A stretch of 6,837 bases of DNA, from NCBI GenBank assembly GCA_021151625.1, contig JAGKWY010000185.1:1-6837 (forward strand), given 5' to 3'. The notes below the pieces were generated by a model. That model saw nothing but the letters and a program-made list of their open reading frames with translations. It searched no databases and had not been told where the DNA came from. The stretch comes from Gammaproteobacteria bacterium. GTDB taxonomy: Bacteria > Pseudomonadota > Gammaproteobacteria > Pseudomonadales > Cellvibrionaceae. Both the position numbers and the translations under genes were made by a program. Of this stretch, positions 1-5,616 are shown in pieces (within the stretch, counting starts at the first letter, position 1; every line of letters begins with the position of its first letter).

Positions 1-176
1 GGGTAAAAGTGACGAACGCCAGTGCCGGAATAATTTATATTTTTGTGCGGAAGATAATACAAGCGGATAAATCATATGTACAGATAAAATTAAGCTGCTA
101 TAGTAACCGCGCTAGGATTTTTGCGGGCATAAACAGCAGTTTGTGCTCTTCGCTTGTAAGTAATTTTAAGTATATG

Positions 177-258
177 AGCAGTTACTGTTAAAACTGCTTG
201 CAGAAGTGCGATTTGCAAAATCTGCTCCTCATCAGTTTTTCGCGACCTACTACTCGCG
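177..258 (+). promoter_or_regulatory. Leader of the pectate lyase gene with three small inverted repeats
   Basis: The 280 bases before the pectate lyase start hold no convincing gene. Close to the gene lie three dyads: AGCAGTT (177-183) with AACTGCT (192-198), loop of 8; GATTT (210-214) with AAATC (218-222), spacer of 3; and CGCGA (241-245) with TCGCG (254-258), loop of 8, ending 7 bases before the ribosome binding site. They may be leader RNA hairpins or operator half-sites; the sequence does not say which. I see no good -35/-10 pair; TATAGT near 100 is a weak -10 candidate without a matching -35. Arms of 5-7 bp also arise by chance, so a regulatory role is only a suggestion. Confidence 0.25.
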
Positions 259-265
259 GCTCTAT

Positions 266-272
266 GAAGGAG
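266..272 (+). promoter_or_regulatory. Ribosome binding site that fixes the pectate lyase start
   Basis: GAAGGAG lies 8 bases before the ATG at 281. This supports 281 over the in-frame ATG at 206, which would place 25 polar residues in front of an otherwise perfect signal peptide. Confidence 0.85.
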
Positions 273-280
273 TTTGTTCC

Positions 281-1327
281 ATGTTTAAAAAAATAATGAT
301 AACGGCGGCGTTAATTGGTGTTTCAGCCAGTGTTATGGCAGCCAACCGCCCGAGTGGCTACACAACCATTTGTAAAATTGGTGCAACCTGTTCTGTATCC
401 CAAGCAACCAACGTTGCCTTTGGTGCAGACGACAAGTTTGTATACAAGGTATTAAGTGGTTCTTTTAGTTGTAGCGTAGCTACTTTTGGTTCTGATCCAA
501 ACCCTGCAAAATCTGTAAAAGAGTGTTCGATTCCATCCAGCGGTACCGGTGTGTCATCGACCAGCTCTAGCAAAAGCAGTGTTGCAGCTACCAGCTCATC
601 CAAATCGTCTGTTGCTTCCAGTGTGAGTTCAACGGCGAGTGGTGAGTGTAAAGCGGGTGCGGTTATTGAGAACAAAACCGTCGATTGCGGTGGCAAGACA
701 ATCGGTCTGACTTGCCCGGGCGACGCAGAAGGACAACCACCAGTGATTACCCTGAAAAATGCGACCATCAAAAATGTGCGCATTGCAGGTAGTGGCGGTG
801 CAGATGGAATTCACTGTACGAGCGGTTCATGTCGTGCAGAAAATGTAGTGTGGGAAGATATTTGTGAAGATGCGGCATCTCTGGTAAGTAGTGGAACCAA
901 GTTCACTATTTCCGGTGGCTCTGCCTACAACAACACCAGTAATTCCCCAGGCTCCAAGCCTGACAAGATTTTCCAACACAACTCTAAAAACAGTACCTAT
1001 GAAATTACCGGTGGGTTTACTGCAAAAGGTGTGAATGGAAAATTGTGGCGTTCATGCGGAAATTGCTCCAGCAATGGCGGCCCACGTTATGTTGTGATTA
1101 ACAATGTAACCATCGATGGAACCATCGGCAGCATCGCAGGCGTTAACCGCAACTTTGGTGATAAAGCGACGATTCGCAACCTGAAAATCAAAGGTTACAA
1201 ATCTGGCTCACCAAAAGTATGTGAGGAATTCCAGGGCGTACAAAAAGGAAGTGAATCTTCCAAGTATGGCGAATACTGGAACACCGCTTACTGCGATGTC
1301 AGCAAGTCTGATGTAACGGCTTTCTGA
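281..1327 (+). CDS. Secreted pectate lyase, polysaccharide lyase family 3
   Basis: This 348-residue exported enzyme should cut de-esterified pectin (polygalacturonate) by calcium-dependent beta-elimination outside the cell. Residues 1-20 form a Sec signal peptide: MFKK, a hydrophobic core, then cleavage near VMA/AN. Residues 21-88 form a small module with four cysteines (31, 37, 64, 82) that I cannot assign. Residues 91-120 are a Ser-rich linker holding two copies of TSSSKSSVA, typical of Cellvibrio-type secreted enzymes. From about 121 to 348 lies the PL3 right-handed beta-helix. It shows the family landmarks: the acidic calcium-binding stretch WEDICEDA (191-198), DKIFQHN (228-234) with its conserved Lys, and WRSCGNC (256-262) with the conserved Arg. 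The catalytic module has the usual length for this family. The gene stands alone, with its own strong ribosome binding site and terminator. PL3 assignment is secure from motifs; the role of the N-terminal module, perhaps carbohydrate binding, is a guess. Confidence 0.93.
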   Translation: MFKKIMITAALIGVSASVMAANRPSGYTTICKIGATCSVSQATNVAFGADDKFVYKVLSGSFSCSVATFGSDPNPAKSVKECSIPSSGTGVSSTSSSKSSVAATSSSKSSVASSVSSTASGECKAGAVIENKTVDCGGKTIGLTCPGDAEGQPPVITLKNATIKNVRIAGSGGADGIHCTSGSCRAENVVWEDICEDAASLVSSGTKFTISGGSAYNNTSNSPGSKPDKIFQHNSKNSTYEITGGFTAKGVNGKLWRSCGNCSSNGGPRYVVINNVTIDGTIGSIAGVNRNFGDKATIRNLKIKGYKSGSPKVCEEFQGVQKGSESSKYGEYWNTAYCDVSKSDVTAF

Positions 1328-1375
1328 TTTTTAGAATAATTATGAATTTATAATCGGCTCGCAAAAATCAGTAGC

Positions 1376-1401
1376 CCCTCTCTGGCAACGGAGAGGGTTT
1401 T
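1376..1401 (+). terminator. Intrinsic terminator of the pectate lyase gene
   Basis: CCCTCTC (1376-1382) pairs perfectly with GAGAGGG (1391-1397) over an 8-base loop and is followed by TTTT. It lies 48 bases past the stop codon. The T run is short but the stem is GC-rich and perfect, so transcription of the lyase most likely ends here. Confidence 0.8.
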
Positions 1402-1632
1402 GACTACCTGAACCAACTCTGCTTTCTTTTCTTCCTAAGTTATATCCCTATCCTTAAGTATTCACCTGTTCCTGATTCCTTGCTCGACATTATCCCCGAG
1501 CTATCCTGATCGTATCAGAGGCTGCTGGTCCATCCTCGTGATATGTGGACTGTTTGAGGAATAAGCAGTAGCTTGGGCAAAATATAGAAAAATAAAGCGC
1601 GGACATATATAGTCTGTGCTGTTTAATAAACT
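1402..1632. other. Intergenic stretch before the cassette island; no gene seen
   Basis: I see no ORF with a usable start and ribosome binding site here. The stretch contains several short dyads: CTGAT (1506-1510) with ATCAG (1514-1518), GTCCA (1528-1532) with TGGAC (1546-1550), and TCCTC (1533-1537) with GAGGA (1556-1560). The last two overlap and cannot form together. None is followed by a T run. The stretch may be a remnant of older sequence or the original landing site of the cassettes. Confidence 0.4.
1596..1631 (+). repeat. Hairpin and palindrome just before the left cassette boundary
   Basis: AGCGCGGAC (1596-1604) pairs with GTCTGTGCT (1612-1620) through 9 positions, two of them G-T wobbles, around the loop ATATATA. 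Directly after it, GTTTAATAAAC (1621-1631) is a perfect palindrome around one A. The cassette boundary GTTATGA starts two bases later at 1633. This could be an RNA hairpin, a decayed attC lacking its R'' box, or part of the recipient site. No AAC-containing R'' box is visible on its left side, so I do not call it an attC. Confidence 0.35.
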
Positions 1633-1633
1633 G

Positions 1634-2233
1634 TTATGAGAAATAGAGCATGGAAGAAAGTGAATATGTTGAATTGACGAATAAAATACTCAGCGCTAGA
1701 GGAAAACCTGTCTGTATTCAGGCGTTGTGGGACGGTGATACATCAGGATGGTTCCTTATCCTTTCTGTTGTTTTAAAAACTGGGGTTTTATTCAATAAAA
1801 AATTTGAAGAGATGTATTTAACAACCATCAAGAAAGGCGGTGATATTCGAATTTTCAATGGTGAGGTTCCTCCTTGGCCGGAGGTTGCGGTTGCTCAAAA
1901 AATAGGTAATAGGTTATCTAAAGAATTTGATGCTGAATTCTTTTTTCCATCCCCAAATCAACCTGATGATGAATGTCCAAATTGGCTAAATAGAAAGAAC
2001 GGAGTTCATTGTGTTGCTTGTAAAAAATTAATTATTCCATCTTGGTCTCAATATAGAAGAAAAGACATGTGTTATAGCTGTGAAATAAATACCAAGTAAT
2101 AAAACTAATAACAAATTTTTGCAACACCGTGTGAACTTAGTGCGCTCGACAGTTTGTAAGCAGCGCATTTAGCGAATTGCTGCGCGAAGTTTATCGCAAA
2201 TGCGCCGCTTACAAACTGCGGCTGAACTGAACG
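1634..2233 (+). mobile_element. Putative integron gene cassette 1
   Basis: The 600-base unit runs from G|TTATGA (1633-1639) to G|TTATGT (2233-2239), the two places where an integron integrase would cut. It has the layout of a cassette: almost no leader (16 bases), one short ORF (1650-2099) of foreign AT-rich composition, and an attC-like palindrome directly after the stop. Both boundary boxes read GTTATGN, as in Vibrio-type repeats, and differ from the strict GTTRRRY consensus by one T. No integrase gene lies in the window, so this would be a cassette cluster lacking an integrase or the edge of a larger array. The call is inference from sequence layout. Confidence 0.6.
1650..2099 (+). CDS. 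Hypothetical 149-residue cassette protein with two CxxC pairs
   Basis: I do not recognise this family. The protein has no signal peptide and no clear membrane segment, so it is likely cytoplasmic. The first 100 residues are a mixed alpha/beta-looking domain rich in Lys and Glu with a hydrophobic stretch at 33-47. The C-terminus holds CVAC (121-124) and CYSC (141-144), 16 residues apart, which look like a small zinc ribbon; another Cys lies at 109. The start at 1650 has only a weak GAG (1638-1640) at 9 bases, normal for cassette genes. The ATG at 1636 is out of frame and closes after 13 codons. The coding sequence is clearly more AT-rich than the flanking lyase and transporter genes, a sign of transfer. 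It sits alone between two putative recombination sites. Function is unknown; defence, stress or nucleic-acid binding would be guesses. Confidence 0.75.
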   Translation: MEESEYVELTNKILSARGKPVCIQALWDGDTSGWFLILSVVLKTGVLFNKKFEEMYLTTIKKGGDIRIFNGEVPPWPEVAVAQKIGNRLSKEFDAEFFFPSPNQPDDECPNWLNRKNGVHCVACKKLIIPSWSQYRRKDMCYSCEINTK

Positions 2234-2239
2234 TTATGT
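2130..2239 (+). other. attC-like recombination site of cassette 1
   Basis: The core is a long imperfect palindrome. Positions 2150-2161 pair perfectly with 2207-2218 (12 bp), A2162 opposes C2206, 2163-2170 pair with 2198-2205 (8 bp), A2171 bulges out, and GCGA (2172-2175) pairs with TCGC (2194-2197). Outside this, after an extrahelical A2149, 2137-2148 pair loosely with 2219-2230, and AAC (2134-2136) faces GTT (2233-2235) of the R' box GTTATGT. Extrahelical bases on one arm and an AAC/GTT outer pair are the marks of attC sites, which are recombined as folded single strands. The R'' box TGTGAAC departs from RYYYAAC; ATAAC at 2108-2112 is an alternative R''. At about 110 bases the site is within the known attC size range. 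Confidence 0.6.
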
Positions 2240-2242
2240 TTC

Positions 2243-2248
2243 GAGAGG
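2243..2248 (+). promoter_or_regulatory. Ribosome binding site of the cassette 2 ORF
   Basis: GAGAGG lies 6 bases before a GTG at 2255, supporting translation of the small ORF there. An overlapping 9-codon ORF begins with the ATG inside the boundary box (2236) and stops at 2263-2265, just past the GTG, so it could act as a leader peptide, though chance is as likely. Confidence 0.45.
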
Positions 2249-2254
2249 TATTGA

Positions 2255-2459
2255 GTGATTTCTGAAAGCGCCGAGTTATATATTTTTTGGATGAAGGAAA
2301 TTGCTATAAAAACTAATTGGGGTGTTTTTTTATAGGAATTGGGTTAATTTCCTTTACGAAGACGAAGGGTGTGTTTTGGTTTTGCCAGAGCATGAGATGT
2401 CTCTAATTTTAAGTAATGGTTCCGCTTGGTTGGGGGAGCGCGGCATCGCAAAAACATAA
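2255..2459 (+). pseudogene. Small cassette ORF broken by an extra T in a T7 run
   Basis: From GTG 2255 the frame encodes VISESAELYIFWMKE and continues to TNWGVFL, then stops at TAG 2333-2335. Dropping one T from the run at 2325-2331 rejoins it to an open frame that reads YRNWVNFLYEDEG, continues through PEHEMSLILSNGSAW and ends at TAA 2457-2459. The restored product would have 67 residues, soluble and rich in aromatic and acidic residues. I do not recognise it. The second half has no good start codon of its own upstream of Met at 2397. The single-base change in a homopolymer may be a true inactivating mutation or a sequencing error. The terminal codons ACA TAA lie in the R'' box of the following site, which supports a cassette gene. 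Confidence 0.5.
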
Positions 2460-2514
2460 CAAGCGACTGTGGTGTTCACCATTAAAAGTCAGGCATGGCA
2501 CCACATCGTTTTAT
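2455..2514 (+). other. attC-like recombination site of cassette 2
   Basis: The site starts with CATAACAAGCG (2455-2465), a very common R''/L'' opening of attC sites. CGA (2464-2466) pairs with TCG (2506-2508), C2467 is extrahelical, TGTGGTG (2468-2474) pairs with CACCACA (2499-2505), TTCA bulges out, and CCAT (2479-2482) pairs with ATGG (2495-2498) around a 12-base loop. The 60-base length fits the shortest attC class. The right box, GTTTTAT (2508-2514), is a poor match to GTTRRRY and the outermost pairing is not canonical, so the site may be degenerate or its last six bases may come from the recipient DNA. Confidence 0.5.
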
Positions 2515-2611
2515 TCCGCACCATAATTCAAAATTGCCATCATCTTTCGCGTGCAACAAGATGTTGTATCTATGGTTTTAAGTAAGACAGATCTTTAAAG
2601 GATTTAATAAA
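2515..2611. other. Spacer between cassette 2 and the transporter gene
   Basis: No gene is seen. Three dyads are present: CAACA (2554-2558) with TGTTG (2562-2566), CTTTAAAG (2593-2600), and GATTTA (2601-2606) with TAAATC (2608-2613), which touches the transporter stop. None is followed by a T run on the - strand, so no intrinsic terminator for the transporter operon can be named here. Confidence 0.4.
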
Positions 2612-3988
2612 TCAGGTTTGATTCTCCTGTTGAATCGCTTCCAGCGACTTTCCTTTGGTTTCGTGTAGTTTCAAAATAATAAAAACGAAAAATATCAAAC
2701 AGAGTATGCCGTTCAAGGCCATGGTGGCGGCATCGCCGATGCTGCTTAATAGCATGGGGAAGGTAAATGTAGCGGCGAAGTTGGCGAGCCAGAGGGCGAG
2801 TGTTGCTATGGACAGGGCTTGTGCGCGAATCCGGTTGGGAAAGACTTCGGATAAATATACCCAGGTTACCGGGCCCAATGTGGCGGCGAAGGCGGCGATG
2901 TAGCCCATCAGGCATAAAAATATCCAGGGACCCTGCAAGATTTTGGCATTAAAGCAAACGGCGAGTATGGCTAAAAATAATGCCATTAACAGGGTGCCAC
3001 CTAACAGCAAAGACCTGCGCCCGGTTTTATCGATCAGCCAAATGGCCACCAGGGTAAATAAAAAATTAGTCAGGCCAATGCCGAGTGTTTGCAACAGGGC
3101 GGCATCCATACCGGCGCCGGCGCGTTCAAAAATAATCGGCGCGTAATACAAAATGGAATTAATGCCGGTGATTTGTGAGAAAACTGCAACGGTTACACCA
3201 ATCAGAATTATTTTCAGGTTTTCCTTGTGCAGCAGGATTTTCCACGAAACAGTGTCAACCTGATTAAGGCTCGTTTTAATTTGTTCAATTTCCTGGTCAG
3301 CGTGGGCTTTTCCACCGACCGATTCCAGAATTATGCTTGCTTCGTTATAGCGATTTTTCATTGCCAGCCAGCGCGGGCTTTCAGGCACAAAAAATAAAGC
3401 CAATAGAAATGCCAGCGCGGGTACTGCCTGGGAGATAAACATCCAGCGCCAGCTGGCGTCACCTAATCCCGAGAGCAAATAGCCGGACACAAATGCCAGC
3501 AAAATGCCGCAGACTATGGCCAGTTGATACATAGTCACCAGGCGCCCGCGAATGTTGGCCGGGCTTATTTCTGCGATATACATGGGGGAAACCATAGCGG
3601 CAATACCCACCGCGACCCCGCCTAAAATACGAAAAATAATTAACCAATGTACCGAATTGGCGAGGCCTGTTCCTATCCCAGCGAGTGCGAAAAAAAGCGC
3701 GCAAACAATTAACAGGTTTTTTCGTCCGAACGGATTGGAAAGACGCCCGGCAACGAGTGCACCGGCACCGCAACCCAATAAAATCGAGCTGACAACCCAG
3801 CCTTGCATAAATGCATTTAATTCGAATTGTGCGCGCAGAAAGGGGAGTGCACCGGAAATAATAGCTGTATCAAACCCAAATAATAATCCGCCCAGCGCGG
3901 CAACCGCTGTGACTCCCCAAATAAATAAAGGGTTCACTCCGCTAGCGTTTGGCGTGGAGTCGATATTTGAATTTGATAGGGCGGTCAT
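2612..3988 (-). CDS. MFS sugar:proton symporter, sugar porter family
   Basis: This 458-residue inner-membrane carrier belongs to the sugar porter family (XylE, GalP, AraE). It shows the full signature set: GFDTAIISG (38-46) with the Asp that couples protons in XylE, GRLSNPFGRK (81-90) after helix 2, RGR (147-149), PESPRWL (202-208) opening the central loop, SQITGINSILYYAP (271-284) in the sugar-binding helix 7, DKTGRR (320-325), EVFPNRIRA (381-389) and HETKG (442-446) at the end of helix 12. Twelve hydrophobic segments fit the length. The usual QQ of helix 7 is QI here, which may alter sugar choice; the substrate cannot be named. I chose Met at 3988 because GGAG stands 6 bases before it; the ATG at 4000 has no such site. 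The gene follows the dioxygenase remnant by 53 bases and is probably the last gene of the cluster. Confidence 0.93.
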   Translation of the reverse strand: MTALSNSNIDSTPNASGVNPLFIWGVTAVAALGGLLFGFDTAIISGALPFLRAQFELNAFMQGWVVSSILLGCGAGALVAGRLSNPFGRKNLLIVCALFFALAGIGTGLANSVHWLIIFRILGGVAVGIAAMVSPMYIAEISPANIRGRLVTMYQLAIVCGILLAFVSGYLLSGLGDASWRWMFISQAVPALAFLLALFFVPESPRWLAMKNRYNEASIILESVGGKAHADQEIEQIKTSLNQVDTVSWKILLHKENLKIILIGVTVAVFSQITGINSILYYAPIIFERAGAGMDAALLQTLGIGLTNFLFTLVAIWLIDKTGRRSLLLGGTLLMALFLAILAVCFNAKILQGPWIFLCLMGYIAAFAATLGPVTWVYLSEVFPNRIRAQALSIATLALWLANFAATFTFPMLLSSIGDAATMALNGILCLIFFVFIILKLHETKGKSLEAIQQENQT

Positions 3989-3994
3989 GCGTGG

Positions 3995-3998
3995 CTCC
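3995..3998 (-). promoter_or_regulatory. Ribosome binding site that decides the transporter start
   Basis: On the - strand GGAG precedes the ATG at 3988-3986 by 6 bases. It lies within the first codons of the longer reading that starts at 4000, which has no ribosome binding site of its own, so the start at 3988 is preferred. Confidence 0.65.
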
Positions 3999-4041
3999 AT
4001 AGTTATTGTAAAAATCGTTTGGCTTTTAACGGGTGGTGGTT

Positions 4042-4661
4042 TTAAAAGTTCTTCAGGGTTACATCCTGGTCTTTAATCAGGAAATCTGCCGATGCGGCTT
4101 TGCCTGTTGGTGCTGATTGCCAGGGCGCTGAGTCAGGTACTATGTCAATAGGCGTAATACAGGCAGATGACTTTTCATTAAATGGAATATTGGCGCTGCG
4201 GTTATAGGCAGAAATTAAAGACCAGCGCGCGAAATCAGAGTTATTGCTATTGGAACGGTGTAATTGAGCATCTGGTCCGGGTATAAAAAACCATTTTTGT
4301 ACCAGTAGCCATAATCCTGGTGCCACTCCCAGGCGCCGCCAACCTGCGGCTCCTTTTGCATGAGTTTCGAATGAAAATGGCACACCGCTGAATCGCCATC
4401 CAGTAATTGATTTACAGCGCTAACCACTTTTTCCGTACGTGTTAATAACCCGTAGGTGTCGTCGCCCGGTGTAAACCATAAGGCGAGTTTGGTTTTCTTG
4501 CCGGTACTGTCATTCAGATCGTAGCTGTGTTTATTAATTTCCTGATCGCTTATCGCAATCTTATAGAGTGCTTCCGCTTCGACGGATGAAAACATTTCGC
4601 GCACAATAATAAAACCGTCGCTGTGGTAATTCTGAATTTGTTTCTGGGTGAGGCGGGTCAT
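4042..4661 (-). pseudogene. Phytanoyl-CoA dioxygenase (PhyH) family gene with internal deletion and frameshift
   Basis: The intact ancestor would be a non-haem Fe(II)/2-oxoglutarate dioxygenase. The first part, from ATG 4661, gives about 131 residues that match the family: TQKQIQNYHSDGFIIV at the N-terminus and EWHQDYGYW (112-120) with the iron ligands His114 and Asp116. After YPDQM (near 4270) this frame runs into 17 unrelated residues and stops at 4215. The C-terminal part continues in another frame: LHRSNSNNSDFARWSLISAYN, the segment carrying the distal iron His and the 2-oxoglutarate Arg, down to TAA 4042-4044. About 60 residues expected between these parts, including the strand with the VIPGSH-like and PGDA-like stretches, are missing. 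The joint is therefore a deletion that also shifted the frame, near 4260-4272. The product is very likely inactive. The start has only a weak AGG at 9 bases. The gene lies 118 bases after the isomerase gene, in the same direction. Confidence 0.85.
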
Positions 4662-4779
4662 AGTGGCGTACCTGATTAGTGACTATTTTGTTATTTTATG
4701 CAGGCTGTTTTTAATCAGCTAACACCCCTTAAGCTCAGACTAATACTATTTTGCTATGCCTGTTTTTTTATGAGCCTTG
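4662..4779 (-). promoter_or_regulatory. 118-base gap before the dioxygenase remnant with an inverted repeat
   Basis: This is the only sizeable gap within the - strand cluster. TAATCAG (4712-4718) is the inverted copy of CTGATTA (4672-4678). On the - strand TTAGCT is followed after 18 bases by TAAAAT, a weak promoter-like pair that could drive the remnant and the transporter. No stem followed by a T run is visible after the isomerase stop, so the four genes may form one transcript. All of this is weak, based on short matches. Confidence 0.2.
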
Positions 4780-5616
4780 TTAAAGTCGCTCACGCAATAA
4801 TTTCATCATGTGCAAATTAATATCCCATTGGTTGGCACAGGGCTCGCCGGTAAATGGCATGCAGGGCATATAAGGCGCCGGGCCGAATTCCGGTGTTATG
4901 GTTAGTGTCTTTTTTGAATGGGAAAAATGTTTTGCAATGGCTCGCCACCACTCCAGATGAATATTGACCGCCTCATTCCATTCCGGTACACGTGGGTCGT
5001 TTACTTGTGGCCCCTGTGGGTGCCCCACACGCGCATGGATATGTTCAGTGCGTTGAGTGGCGATATCGATTGCATCGGTTTGATCATGTAAAAAATTTTC
5101 AGCCACACACAGCCAGTGGGAAATATCCAGGGTGATTTTTAATTCCGGTATCTGTTCGAGTGCACTGCGTGCGGCATGGGCGGCAAATAAGCAGCGTTGG
5201 CGATGGGTTTCGTGGATAACTTGCACCGCTTTGTTTTCCTGATAAGCATGGGCAAGTTGAAACAGTGTTTTATTTTGTTCCCAGCTAAAACAATCGCGCC
5301 CGGTTTGCGCGTTAATTTTCTCCGCCGGGTAGGGCGATACCAATTCAAACCAGCGCGCAAATTGCTCCTGGTGCAGTACAAAATCGCGCGTAACCGTATC
5401 GTAGTGATGGGGAATTATTTTTAGTTGATACTGGCTGGCAAGATTCCAGACGCTATCCAGCTCGGCGCGTGCAGTATCCTGCGCAATACCGTATTCAATA
5501 CCCTCGTAGCCGCTGGCTTTTACCGCCTGCATAAATGTATTCCAGGGAATTTGTTCGCTGCCCCAGCGGGTGCAATAAAATTCGAGTGTGGCTTGTACAG
5601 GCATTTTGTTTGTCAT
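4780..5616 (-). CDS. Sugar phosphate isomerase/epimerase-like TIM-barrel protein
   Basis: The 278-residue cytoplasmic protein belongs to the xylose isomerase-like TIM barrel (AP endonuclease 2) superfamily, in the group annotated as sugar phosphate isomerases/epimerases. It starts with the beta-1 strand (TLEFYCTRWG, 10-19) and has GYEGIEYG (36-43), the second-strand motif. The metal-binding set is visible: Glu136 in IHETHR, Asp164 and His167 in LDISHW, His194 in HIHARVGHPQG, and Glu243 in TPEFGP. Length is normal for the family. Its start codon overlaps the stop codon of the phosphorylase gene in ATGA (5613-5616), so the two are translationally coupled; the in-frame Met at residue 5 is a less likely start. 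The context suggests it converts a sugar or sugar phosphate in the same pathway. The substrate cannot be read from the sequence, and members of this group include keto-sugar epimerases, hydroxypyruvate isomerase-like enzymes and enzymes with unknown roles. Confidence 0.85.
   Translation of the reverse strand: MTNKMPVQATLEFYCTRWGSEQIPWNTFMQAVKASGYEGIEYGIAQDTARAELDSVWNLASQYQLKIIPHHYDTVTRDFVLHQEQFARWFELVSPYPAEKINAQTGRDCFSWEQNKTLFQLAHAYQENKAVQVIHETHRQRCLFAAHAARSALEQIPELKITLDISHWLCVAENFLHDQTDAIDIATQRTEHIHARVGHPQGPQVNDPRVPEWNEAVNIHLEWWRAIAKHFSHSKKTLTITPEFGPAPYMPCMPFTGEPCANQWDINLHMMKLLRERL

Larger units (their letters stand above)
2234..2508 (+). mobile_element. Putative integron gene cassette 2
   Basis: This 275-base unit follows cassette 1 without a gap. 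It begins at G|TTATGT (2233-2239), contains a ribosome binding site, one small ORF that is now frameshifted, and a short attC-like hairpin whose left box overlaps the ORF stop codon. Such overlap and tight packing are typical of integron cassettes. Its right boundary would be G|TTTTAT (2508-2514), which does not match the cassette consensus; if real, the bases after the cut belong to the recipient site, not to the cassette. Confidence 0.5.

Noticed and set aside
9..191. 60-residue ORF at the left edge, + strand
   Set aside because: No ribosome binding site, no recognisable protein, and its composition fits intergenic leader DNA.
206..280. Longer pectate lyase start at 206
   Set aside because: It would put 25 residues before a complete signal peptide and has no ribosome binding site, while 281 has GAAGGAG at 8 bases.
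358..783. 141-residue ORF on the - strand inside the lyase gene
   Set aside because: It is the antisense shadow of a well-supported family 3 pectate lyase, helped by the repetitive Ser codons.
2150..2218. Transcription terminator or insertion sequence end
   Set aside because: No T run follows the palindrome and there is no transposase or matching second end; the bulged bases and flanking AAC/GTT boxes fit an attC better.
2325..2335. Programmed frameshift at the T7 run
   Set aside because: Restoring the frame needs +1 (or -2) movement, not the common -1 slip, and seven Ts are short for transcript slippage; a one-base insertion is simpler.
3552..4076. 174-residue ORF on the + strand
   Set aside because: Antisense to the transporter gene, with low-complexity Pro/Ala-rich translation and no family features.
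4042..4383. A separate gene starting at Met 4383
   Set aside because: Its first residues are the wrong-frame reading of the dioxygenase N-terminal part; only the piece from about 4260 down is family sequence, so it is the second half of one pseudogene.
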